Shown piece by piece: positions 1 to 7,134 of a stretch of 10,706 nucleotides of DNA. The notes beneath the pieces were generated by a model. The model had not been told where the DNA came from, ran no database searches, and saw only the letters and a list, made by a program, of their open reading frames with translations. The position numbers and the translations under genes are program-made. The number at the start of each line of letters is the position of its first letter. Position 1 is the first letter of the stretch. This stretch comes from Flavobacteriaceae bacterium (lineage in GTDB: Bacteria > Bacteroidota > Bacteroidia > Flavobacteriales > Flavobacteriaceae): NCBI GenBank assembly GCA_002709185.1, contig PAQB01000006.1, forward strand, positions 4,999 to 15,704. The letters run 5' to 3'.

Positions 1-215
1 ACCAGTAATACAGTTAGTGGCAAAACCAGAACAATGAGTCGGGGTGAAACATACAGCAAGAATTTTAATATTACATCAATTTCTAGGTCTTTTCCCGCCA
101 ATTCTGAAATATAAACCCAAACCGATTGCAGTAAAAAAATAAACATCAGTATTAGAAAAACACTAAAAAAAGATTTTAGATAGGTAAATAGTATGTAGCG
201 ATCTAATAGTTTCAA
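1..215 (-). CDS. LptF/LptG-family permease, N-terminal part (cut by window edge)
   Basis: Only the first 71 codons are present; the gene continues past base 1. The visible protein begins MKLLDRYIL, has a first membrane segment at about residues 14-36 containing QSVW (30-33), then a short polar stretch with GKDLE (41-45), then PRL (58-60) at the start of a second hydrophobic segment. This is the usual N-terminus of the YjgP/YjgQ (LptF/LptG) family, the inner-membrane permease subunits that work with the LptB ATPase to extract LPS and pass it towards the outer membrane. The start is taken as TTG at 215-213: no ATG or GTG lies in frame between it and an upstream stop at 251-249, and the family match begins here. 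It starts 8 bases after the lolA stop, so it is almost certainly in the same operon as lolA and ftsK. LptF and LptG cannot be told apart from this fragment. Confidence 0.85.
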   Translation of the reverse strand, partial: MKLLDRYILFTYLKSFFSVFLILMFIFLLQSVWVYISELAGKDLEIDVILKFLLYVSPRLIVLVLPLTVLL

Positions 216-223
216 GGCAGCGC

Positions 224-880
224 TCAGTCTAAATTGTTGATGTAATAATCATTATACTTGGAGGCATCAAATATAAAGAACGATTTGGCCAGTTGTATGT
301 TTGTTTTAAAAGACAGAATCGTCAGTGTTGTTTTTGTATCATTCTCTCCTATTTCTATAAGGTTATAAATGTGCTTTGTTTTGGTGTCCACTCCTAGAAG
401 TGCATATTTTATTTCAGCTTCTGAGTCAATGGGAGTTAGTTTTATATACTGAATTTTTCTTCCAAACTTTTGCTGTGAAATGTCTAATTTATAATTATAT
501 CCGCTTTCATAAAATGTTAGAAGTGCACTTGGTGCAATGGTATTGTTGTCATCGGAGTTGTTTTTTGAAATTGTAACCTCCTCATCATCTGAACTTATGG
601 TATACAGGGTTTCTCCGTCATAAAGCCGTTGAATCCCCAAAATATCTAAAGCGTATTTATCTCCTGACAAAGTGATTTTACCACGTGTTTCCTGGCGGAT
701 ATTTTCAGAATCGTTTTCAAGAACATATTTGAAATCAATTTGTATGTTATTGTAGTTTTCAACTTTAGCGTTAACGGCTTCTAATAGCGCTTTGGCTTCA
801 GGGTCCTGAGTTTGTCCTTGAAGTATTCCAAAAGCAAATAGGAGTGTTAGCGTTGATTTAATTTTATACAGGGGATTCAT
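224..880 (-). CDS. lolA: Outer-membrane lipoprotein carrier protein LolA
   Basis: The product is about 218 residues, the usual size for LolA. LolA is a periplasmic chaperone that takes lipoproteins from the inner-membrane Lol exporter to the outer membrane. The N-terminus (MNPLYKIKST, then a hydrophobic run TLLFAFGI) is a signal peptide with probable cleavage near GQTQ. The mature part begins with a helix (DPEAKALLEAV) followed by alternating strands. These include QETRGKITLSGDKY and YDGETLYTIS, which fit the LolA half-barrel that binds acyl chains (GxfxlxxpxkfR and DGxxlwxyd-like positions). ATG at 880 is preferred; an in-frame TTG at 886 would add two residues. The start lies inside the end of ftsK with a 17-base overlap, which suggests translational coupling. 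An LptF/LptG permease follows after 8 bases. The identification rests on fold-like pattern, length and context more than on sharp motifs. Confidence 0.85.
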   Translation of the reverse strand: MNPLYKIKSTLTLLFAFGILQGQTQDPEAKALLEAVNAKVENYNNIQIDFKYVLENDSENIRQETRGKITLSGDKYALDILGIQRLYDGETLYTISSDDEEVTISKNNSDDNNTIAPSALLTFYESGYNYKLDISQQKFGRKIQYIKLTPIDSEAEIKYALLGVDTKTKHIYNLIEIGENDTKTTLTILSFKTNIQLAKSFFIFDASKYNDYYINNLD

Positions 881-3224
881 TGTCAAAAAATTGATTTAAA
901 GCCGTTAGGTCCGTAATTAATACCTGCCGCGCCTTGCTGCCTTCAAAAGGCCCTACGATGCCTGCTGCTTCCAGTTGATCAATGATGCGGCCTGCTCGGT
1001 TGTATCCTAATTTCAATTTGCGCTGTAATAAGGATGCGGAACCTTGTTGGGCTGTCACAATGACCTCTGCAGCTTCCCTAAAAAGCTTGTCGCGATCATT
1101 GATATCAATATCAAGACTTGTGCCAGACTCTTCACTGATGTATTCTGGAAGGATATAGGCACTTGGGTAGGCTTTCTGTGCTCCTATAAACTCAGTTAGG
1201 CGCTCAATTTCAGGGGTGTCAACAAAAGCACACTGAATTCTCACCAAATCATTGCCTTGGGTGTATAGCATATCGCCACGGCCAATCAATTGATCGGCAC
1301 CCGAGCTGTCCAATATTGTTCTAGAATCTATTTTTGATGTTACCCTAAAGGCAATTCGCGCCGGGAAATTTGCCTTTATAATACCTGTGATGACATTAAC
1401 GGAAGGGCGCTGGGTGGCAATAATTAAATGAATTCCAATTGCTCTTGCCAATTGCGCCAAGCGTGCAATTGGTGTTTCAACTTCTTTACCGGCCGTCATA
1501 ATGAGATCGGCAAACTCATCTACAACTAAGACAATATAAGGTAAGAACTTATGCCCCTCATTGGGGTTTAATTTACGGGCTTTAAATTTTGAATTGTATT
1601 CCTTTATGTTTCTACAAAAAGCAGATTTAAGCAAATCATAGCGGTTATCCATTTCAATACAAAGTGAGTTTAAGGTGTTGATGACCTTTGTATTGTCTGT
1701 AATGATTGCATCTTCTGAGTCGGGCAGTTTTGCTAGGTAATGCCGTTCAATTTTATTAAAAAGTGTCAGTTCTACTTTTTTTGGATCAACCAAAACAAAT
1801 TTAACTTCCGCCGGATGTTTTTTATAAAGCAAAGAGGTTAAAACTGCATTTAATCCAACTGATTTTCCTTGACCTGTAGCCCCAGCCATGAGTAAATGAG
1901 GCATTCTTGAAAGATCAACAACAAAAGTTTCATTACTGATGGTTTTTCCAATTGCGACGGGCAATTCCATCTCAGTTGTTTGAAATTTTTTGGAGGCAAT
2001 GACTGAATTCATTGAAACAACTGTAGCGTTTTTGTTGGGCACTTCAATCCCTATGGTTCCGCGGCCTGGTATTGGAGCAATGATACGAATTCCGAGTGCC
2101 GAGAGTGATAGTGCAATATCGTCCTCTAAATTCTTAATTTTAGAAATACGAATTCCTGCGTCGGGTATAATTTCATAGAGTGTGACCGTGGGTCCAACCG
2201 TCGCTTTAATGCTACTGATGCCAATTTTATAATTGTTGAGCGTTTCAACAATTTTATTTTTATTGTCTTCAAGTTCTTCTTCGTCAATTGTGATGCCTTC
2301 ACTGTCGTATTTTTTTAGTAATTCTAAGTGTGGGAAGACGAATTTTGACAATTCTAAAGTGGGATCAACTTCTCCAAAATCTTCAACTAATTTTGCGGCT
2401 AGATTATCCGTTTCTGAGGCTTCTTCTTCCACAACAGTAACTTCCATTTTGAGATCCTGAATTTCTTTATCACCATTTGGACTTTCAGTGAAAACCTCGT
2501 TTTTATTAATATTGGAATGGTTTTGTATTGTGGGTTCCAAATTGTCTAGGGGAATCTCAAAAGTAGATGTGTTATTTACATTTTCAGAGGATGTAGATTC
2601 ATCATTAATTTTAACAGTTGATTGTTCAACAGTTTTAGCAACTTTTTTAGTTGTTTTAAATATTGATTTAAAAAGTTGACCAATTTGTTGGGGACTCACT
2701 TTGAGTCGAATCCCTAAATATGCAATCACACCCAACAACAAAAGTGCAGCAGTGCCAATTTTTCCAATATAATCCTGAAAAAATAAATTTAATTCATAAC
2801 CTATAGTTCCACCCATATTTGGATAAGATTTAAAAATAAATCCGAACCCAATTGAAAGCCATATGATGATAAAAGTACCCCATACCCAGTGGCGGTAAAG
2901 CCGTTGTTTAGGTGTATTTACTAAGATACTAAAACCAGAAAGCCCCAAAAGTCCTGAAAATAAAACAGAAGCAACTCCAAATCCTTTAAAAACAAGTAAA
3001 TGGCTGAGCCAAGCCCCTAATTTACTGAGCCAATTTTTTGTTGGTACTGCTCGGTTGCCAAAATCAACAAGTGTGCTTTGGTCGCTTTCACCAGTAAAAA
3101 AATAGGATACAATCGAAAAAAATAAAATAACCCCCAATAACACCAAGAAGCTACCAAATACAAGCCGTTGAGAATTGTTTAGAGTCAGTTTTGCACTTTT
3201 TTTAATGCCTTTTGATTTAATCAT
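864..3224 (-). CDS. ftsK: DNA translocase FtsK
   Basis: The product is 786 residues, typical of short-linker FtsK/SpoIIIE proteins. FtsK is an ATP-driven hexameric pump at the division septum that clears chromosome termini and promotes dimer resolution by XerCD. The N-terminal region has four membrane segments (about 22-42, 73-101, 113-131 and 155-172). A low-complexity, acid-rich linker follows (about 190-290), then the alpha domain (about 290-400), then the beta motor with Walker A GATGQGKS (448-455) and Walker B IVLVVDEFADL (564-574; D569, E570). The motif RLAQLARAIGIHLIIATQRP is at 588-607. The C-terminus (about 712-772) is the winged-helix gamma domain that reads polar chromosome sequences (ASLLQRKLKLGYNRAGRII). 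The start ATG at 3224 gives the usual short basic cytoplasmic N-terminus. It is the first gene of a probable ftsK-lolA-permease operon, with 127 bases separating it from katG. All key motifs are intact. Confidence 0.97.
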   Translation of the reverse strand: MIKSKGIKKSAKLTLNNSQRLVFGSFLVLLGVILFFSIVSYFFTGESDQSTLVDFGNRAVPTKNWLSKLGAWLSHLLVFKGFGVASVLFSGLLGLSGFSILVNTPKQRLYRHWVWGTFIIIWLSIGFGFIFKSYPNMGGTIGYELNLFFQDYIGKIGTAALLLLGVIAYLGIRLKVSPQQIGQLFKSIFKTTKKVAKTVEQSTVKINDESTSSENVNNTSTFEIPLDNLEPTIQNHSNINKNEVFTESPNGDKEIQDLKMEVTVVEEEASETDNLAAKLVEDFGEVDPTLELSKFVFPHLELLKKYDSEGITIDEEELEDNKNKIVETLNNYKIGISSIKATVGPTVTLYEIIPDAGIRISKIKNLEDDIALSLSALGIRIIAPIPGRGTIGIEVPNKNATVVSMNSVIASKKFQTTEMELPVAIGKTISNETFVVDLSRMPHLLMAGATGQGKSVGLNAVLTSLLYKKHPAEVKFVLVDPKKVELTLFNKIERHYLAKLPDSEDAIITDNTKVINTLNSLCIEMDNRYDLLKSAFCRNIKEYNSKFKARKLNPNEGHKFLPYIVLVVDEFADLIMTAGKEVETPIARLAQLARAIGIHLIIATQRPSVNVITGIIKANFPARIAFRVTSKIDSRTILDSSGADQLIGRGDMLYTQGNDLVRIQCAFVDTPEIERLTEFIGAQKAYPSAYILPEYISEESGTSLDIDINDRDKLFREAAEVIVTAQQGSASLLQRKLKLGYNRAGRIIDQLEAAGIVGPFEGSKARQVLITDLTALNQFFDNESPV

Positions 3225-3244
3225 GCACTTTTTGATGGTTTAAA

Positions 3245-3274
3245 CAAAAATACAAATTAATAAACTTTATTGAA
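3245..3274 (-). promoter_or_regulatory. Candidate promoter for ftsK
   Basis: On the minus strand TATTTTTG (3252-3245) fits the Bacteroidetes -7 element TAnnTTTG exactly. It lies about 20 bases before the ftsK start codon. The -33 element is imperfect: TTC (3274-3272) at 19-base spacing in place of TTG. The region is AT-rich, so a -7 match by chance is plausible. Confidence 0.35.
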
Positions 3275-3301
3275 TTCTGATTATTAAATTGTTTTAAATA
3301 T

Positions 3302-3328
3302 AAAGACCCAGTAATTAACCGGGTCTTT
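3302..3328 (-). terminator. Hairpin terminator after katG
   Basis: An inverted repeat lies 24 bases past the katG stop. AAAGACCC at 3302-3309 pairs with GGGTCTTT at 3321-3328, with a further inner GT/AC pair. Read as minus-strand RNA, the remaining mismatch becomes a G-U wobble, giving a continuous 11-bp stem with a 5-base loop (TAATT), followed by TATATTT. On the plus strand the same position is an A-C mismatch, so the structure favours minus-strand transcripts ending here. This agrees with katG being its own unit, separate from ftsK. Confidence 0.75.
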
Positions 3329-3351
3329 AAAATAGAATGACAAGTTTTATA

Positions 3352-5475
3352 TCACATTAGATCAAAACGGTCTGCATTGATGACTTTATTCCAGGCTGCA
3401 ATAAAATCATCCACAAATTTGTCTTGGTTGTCATCACTCGCATAGACTTCAGCTATGGCTCGCAGTTCGGAATTAGAGCCAAACACCAAATCCGTTCGTG
3501 ATGCTGTACGTATTTTCGCATCGGTCAAGCGGTCTTTTGCTACATAGCCATTGTAAGACGTTTTTTCCCATTTAACATCCATAGACAACAGGGTTTTAAA
3601 CCAACTGTTATCTAGTTTGCCTTCAGTCCATATTCCTTCACCAGAATGAGAAACTCCCATTGCGCGAAGCCCACCAACCAAAACGGTAAACTCAACAGGA
3701 GTTAATCCTAAGAGTTGTGCTTTGTCTAACATGATTTCTTCGGTTGTAACGGAGAATTCCTTTTCTGTGTAATTTCGAAACCCACATGCTTTGGGTTTTA
3801 ATAAATTAAAGGAATTTATATCTGTACTTTCTTGCGTTGCATCTCCACGTCCAGTGGTTACTTTTACTGTCACACCTGATGCCATTTCGATTCCAACGGC
3901 ACCTCCAATAACAATAGTATCGGCAACACTTACTTCTAAATCTTTCGCGATTGATTCTAAAACAGCGAGAACACTTTGCAGTTGGTTAGGTTTATTTACA
4001 GCCCAATTTATTTGGGGTTCCAAGCGAATTCTGGCACCGTTAGCACCGCCGCGGTTATCAGACTGTCTAAAGGTAGATGCTGAAGCCCAGGCCGTCTCAA
4101 TGAGTGCAAGATGTGTTAAGTCGGTTTTTGCAATCGCTGCCCTAACAGCTGCTTCTTTTTCACTGGACATTTGCGGGGTAGGCACTATAGGATCTTGCCA
4201 AATATAATTCACGTCTTTATAGTCGCCAGCTATATAGTTTGATTTGGGTCCCATGTCTCTGTGGAGCAATTTAAACCAAGCTTTTGCAAAGGCTTCACCA
4301 AAAGCATCTGGATTTTCTATGAAATATTTACAAATTTTATTGTATTCGGGGTCTACTTTCATGGACATATCCGCTGTGGTCATCATGGGCAGTACTTTTC
4401 CGTTACTCCCATCAACTTGTGGGACCATGTCTTCCTCCTCACAATTTATGGGATGCCATTGCCAAGCACCAGCAGGACTTTTTTTACATTCCCATTCGTA
4501 TTTGAATAGTAATCTTAAATAATCCATATCCCATTGGATGGGATTTGTGGTCCAAGGGCCTTCGATGCCACTTGTGATGGCATCAACGCCTTTTCCACTT
4601 TTATAGGAACTTGTCCAGCCAAAGCCCTGTTCACCAATATCAGCACCTTCGGGTTCTGTTCCTTTGTAGTCTTCACTTGAAGCACCATGTGCTTTTCCAA
4701 ATGTATGACCGCCAGCCGTTAGCGCAACGGTTTCAGTATCATTCATGGCCATGCGTTTAAAAGTTTCGCGAACGTCCTGAGCAGAGAGGGCAGGATCTGG
4801 GTTCGCATTTGGGCCTTCAGGATTCACGTAAATAAGACCCATTTGAACGGCTGCCAATGGGTTTTCTAAGTCTTGTCTGGTGTCTCCATAACGGTTGTCA
4901 CCCAACCATTCATCTTCTGCACCCCAGTAGATGTCTTTTTCGGAGTGCCATATGTCAGCTCTGCCTAGAGCAGTACCATGATTTGGGCCACCCATATCTT
5001 CAATGGCCACATTCCCAGCCAAAACCAAAAGATCAGCCCAGCTTAAAGCATTACCGTATTTTTGTTTCACTGGCCAAAGCAAGCGTCTAGCTTTATCCAA
5101 ATTGCCGTTATCTGGCCATGAATTCAGGGGTGCAAAGCGTTGCGCGCCAGTGGCAGCACCTCCGCGTCCATCACCAGTTCTGTAGGTACCTGCCGCATGC
5201 CAGGTCATGCGAATGAAAAATGGACCATAATGACCATAATCCGCAGGCCACCAATCTTTGTTGTCAGTCATGACAAATTTAAGATCTTTTATAACTGATT
5301 CAAGGTCTAAGGATTTTACACTTTTTCGATAATCAACTTCAGAAAGTGGATTGCTTTTTGTGTCATGTTGACGTAAAATATCAAGGTTTAAATGGTTGGG
5401 CCACCAATCTTTGTTTTGAGTTCCAAGGTTGGGGGTGGTAGTCGATCCGTGGAAAGGACATTTACTCTCGCTCAT
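3352..5475 (-). CDS. katG: Catalase-peroxidase KatG
   Basis: The product is 707 residues with both halves of the class I haem peroxidase duplication. It breaks down hydrogen peroxide by catalase and peroxidase reactions. The active N-terminal half carries the distal triad R89, W92, H93 (in [11 protein letters not shown]), Y216 ([10 protein letters not shown]) and M242 (RMAMND). W92, Y216 and M242 are the residues that form the Met-Tyr-Trp crosslink needed for catalase activity. The proximal haem ligand is H257 ([12 protein letters not shown]), with W308 and D369 as partners. The mobile arginine is R406 (HRDMGP), and S302 sits where M. tuberculosis S315 lies. The C-terminal half keeps the family pattern ([20 protein letters not shown]) but lacks haem ligands, as expected. 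No signal peptide is seen, so it is probably cytoplasmic. A local segment at 161-172 differs from the usual sequence. ATG at 5475 begins the family-typical [10 protein letters not shown]. The gene is flanked by a palindrome upstream and a terminator downstream. Confidence 0.98.
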   Translation of the reverse strand: MSESKCPFHGSTTTPNLGTQNKDWWPNHLNLDILRQHDTKSNPLSEVDYRKSVKSLDLESVIKDLKFVMTDNKDWWPADYGHYGPFFIRMTWHAAGTYRTGDGRGGAATGAQRFAPLNSWPDNGNLDKARRLLWPVKQKYGNALSWADLLVLAGNVAIEDMGGPNHGTALGRADIWHSEKDIYWGAEDEWLGDNRYGDTRQDLENPLAAVQMGLIYVNPEGPNANPDPALSAQDVRETFKRMAMNDTETVALTAGGHTFGKAHGASSEDYKGTEPEGADIGEQGFGWTSSYKSGKGVDAITSGIEGPWTTNPIQWDMDYLRLLFKYEWECKKSPAGAWQWHPINCEEEDMVPQVDGSNGKVLPMMTTADMSMKVDPEYNKICKYFIENPDAFGEAFAKAWFKLLHRDMGPKSNYIAGDYKDVNYIWQDPIVPTPQMSSEKEAAVRAAIAKTDLTHLALIETAWASASTFRQSDNRGGANGARIRLEPQINWAVNKPNQLQSVLAVLESIAKDLEVSVADTIVIGGAVGIEMASGVTVKVTTGRGDATQESTDINSFNLLKPKACGFRNYTEKEFSVTTEEIMLDKAQLLGLTPVEFTVLVGGLRAMGVSHSGEGIWTEGKLDNSWFKTLLSMDVKWEKTSYNGYVAKDRLTDAKIRTASRTDLVFGSNSELRAIAEVYASDDNQDKFVDDFIAAWNKVINADRFDLM

Positions 5476-5533
5476 AGTTAGTTTAGATTTAAGTATTAAA
5501 TGTTAAAATTAAGTAAAAATTGATTTAGTTTTA

Positions 5534-5576
5534 AGTTGATAAATTATTTATAATCGTTATAAATAATTTATCAACT
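5534..5576. repeat. Perfect 20-bp-arm AT-rich inverted repeat (nhaC terminator or katG control element)
   Basis: Bases 5534-5553 and 5557-5576 are exact reverse complements, separated by only TCG. The distal arm reaches the last base of the nhaC stop codon, and the other end is 58 bases before the katG ATG. Only two of the twenty pairs are G-C, and the minus-strand continuation (TTAAAACTAAATC) is not a clean T-run, so this is an unusual Rho-independent terminator. Position suggests it ends nhaC transcripts. A DNA-binding site controlling katG is the other reading. It does not match the classic PerR, Fur or OxyR consensus well. Confidence 0.8.
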
Positions 5577-7045
5577 CAGGCCGCTCTTAACTGTTTAATC
5601 TTTAGCGATAATCCTGCAACCAATAAGGTCATAAAAGGACTGATCCAGTTAAAAAATGCATACATAAAATAGTCTGCCACATGTACGCCTAAAACACTAC
5701 TTTGAAATGCGCCGCAAGTATTCCAGGGCACCAATACAGAGGTTACAGTTCCAGAGTCTTCTAGTGTTCGGCTTAAATTTTCGGGTGCGAGCCCTTTATC
5801 TTCGTAAGCTTTTTTAAACATTTTCCCTGGCACTACCAAGGCCAAATATTGATCGGATGCCGTAACGTTTAGCGCCAGGCAGCTGGCAACAGTACTAGCA
5901 AACAAACCAAAGGTCGAGGAGGCCAAAGTCAAAAGTACTTTACTAATTTTAGACAAAGCTCCGATTGCATCCATAACACCTCCAAAAACCATGGCACAAA
6001 TGATCAGCCAAATTGTATCCATCATGCCCTTCATTCCACCTGATGAAAATAAATCGTTTAGTTCAGCACTTGAGGTTTCAACAGCCGTATCAACAGTGAT
6101 GGATTGCATGATTCCTTTGTAGGCGGTTTCAAAATTAAAGGTCTCAGACTCCGCAATTGACATCAATATTTGAGGTTGCGCTAAGATTGATGCAAGGGCT
6201 GCTAATAAAGTTCCTGTTAACAAAGCTACTAAGGGCGGCGTTTTCTTTACAATCAAAACAACTACCATAATTGGGACAAGAAGTAACCATGGTGAAATAT
6301 TAAAAGCTTGATCAATCGCTTCCAATTTATTAAAAATATTTGGTGTGCCATTGATCTCGATGTTTAACCCAATAATTAAAAACAGAAAAAGTGTGATAAC
6401 AAAAGTTGGTACAGTTGTAATGGCCATGTATTTTATATGGTCAAACAGTTCTGCGCCTGCCATTGCTGGTGCCAAATTAGTAGTGTCGCTTAAAGGAGAC
6501 ATTTTATCTCCAAAATAAGCCCCTGATAAAACTGCTCCTGCAGTCATACCTAAAGAAATCCCAAGCGTGTCTCCAATGCCTATGAGGGCAATGCCTACAG
6601 TCGCTGAGGTCGTCCAGCTGCTTCCGGTTGCAATTGAAATAATGGCACAAATAAGGACTGAGGCTACCAAGAAAAAAGTAGGATTCAACAATTGAAGTCC
6701 GTAATAAATCATTGTTGGTATAATACCGCTGACAAGCCAAGTACCAGATAATGCTCCTACCATGAGCAAAATGAGTAATGCCCCAGAAGTTGATTTTAAA
6801 TTTTCAGAAACTTCTTCAAGCATTTTTTGATATGAGGTTTTATTTATAAATCCAACAATGGCAGCGATAGCAGCACCCAATATCAATATAAATTGATTGC
6901 TTCCGCTCAATGCATCATCTCCAAAAACAAAAAACACATTGTAAAACAACATTAATATCAATGCAAATACCGGAACAAGGGCGGTATAAATTGAAAGTTC
7001 TTTAGACTCTGATTTTATAGGGTTTTTTGACTCAGCTGGATTCAT
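5576..7045 (-). CDS. nhaC: Na+/H+ antiporter, NhaC family
   Basis: The product is 489 residues and very hydrophobic, with around a dozen membrane segments, as expected for NhaC. This family exchanges sodium ions for protons across the inner membrane, giving salt and pH balance. Family hallmarks are clear: GSSWTTSATVGIALIGIG (141-158), GAYFGDKMSPLSDTTNLAPA (175-194) and LEDSGTVTSVLVPWNTCGA (428-446), with NVTASDQYLALVVPG between (393-407). The reading frame is open back to an ATG at 7114, but the extra 23 residues (MYSDLNYCNI...) are polar and unlike the family. ATG at 7045 gives a short polar lead before the first membrane helix and is preferred. It follows the E1 dehydrogenase gene by 89 bases on the same strand, so the two could share a transcript. 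No obvious functional link to the dehydrogenase is visible. Related Mg-citrate or malate/lactate exchangers of the same superfamily are less likely given the NhaC motifs. Confidence 0.93.
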   Translation of the reverse strand: MNPAESKNPIKSESKELSIYTALVPVFALILMLFYNVFFVFGDDALSGSNQFILILGAAIAAIVGFINKTSYQKMLEEVSENLKSTSGALLILLMVGALSGTWLVSGIIPTMIYYGLQLLNPTFFLVASVLICAIISIATGSSWTTSATVGIALIGIGDTLGISLGMTAGAVLSGAYFGDKMSPLSDTTNLAPAMAGAELFDHIKYMAITTVPTFVITLFLFLIIGLNIEINGTPNIFNKLEAIDQAFNISPWLLLVPIMVVVLIVKKTPPLVALLTGTLLAALASILAQPQILMSIAESETFNFETAYKGIMQSITVDTAVETSSAELNDLFSSGGMKGMMDTIWLIICAMVFGGVMDAIGALSKISKVLLTLASSTFGLFASTVASCLALNVTASDQYLALVVPGKMFKKAYEDKGLAPENLSRTLEDSGTVTSVLVPWNTCGAFQSSVLGVHVADYFMYAFFNWISPFMTLLVAGLSLKIKQLRAA

Positions 7046-7081
7046 GATAATGCTTTTACAGGGTTGTTTTTGAGATTTTAC

Positions 7082-7093
7082 TGTAATATTACA
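7082..7093. promoter_or_regulatory. Perfect 12-bp palindrome upstream of nhaC
   Basis: TGTAATATTACA is an exact palindrome 36 bases before the preferred nhaC start codon, in the spacer after the E1 gene. Its size and position would fit the site of a dimeric regulator, but short AT palindromes also arise by chance and no regulator is encoded nearby. Confidence 0.3.
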
Positions 7094-7134
7094 ATAATTC
7101 AAATCGCTATACAAGCTCAGGTAGACTGAGAATA

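Noticed and set aside
3791..4207. A 138-codon open frame on the plus strand inside katG, plus several shorter plus-strand frames inside katG and ftsK
   Set aside because: They lie fully antisense to strongly conserved genes and the products have no recognisable domain; a serine-rich one at 2233-2460 is simply the antisense of the acid-rich FtsK linker.
4940..5000. A possible pair of compensating frameshifts explaining the odd KatG segment at residues 161-172
   Set aside because: The segment has the usual length, and shifting the frame by one base gives a stop codon and no better match to the family, so ordinary substitution is more likely.
5476..5533. A promoter for katG in the spacer before its start
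   Set aside because: TAATTTTA is a near match to the -7 element, but no TTG lies at a proper distance; too weak in such AT-rich DNA to report as a feature.
7046..7114. The 23-residue N-terminal extension of NhaC from ATG 7114
   Set aside because: It is polar, unlike NhaC N-termini, and overlaps the spacer palindrome; the ATG at 7045 fits the family better.
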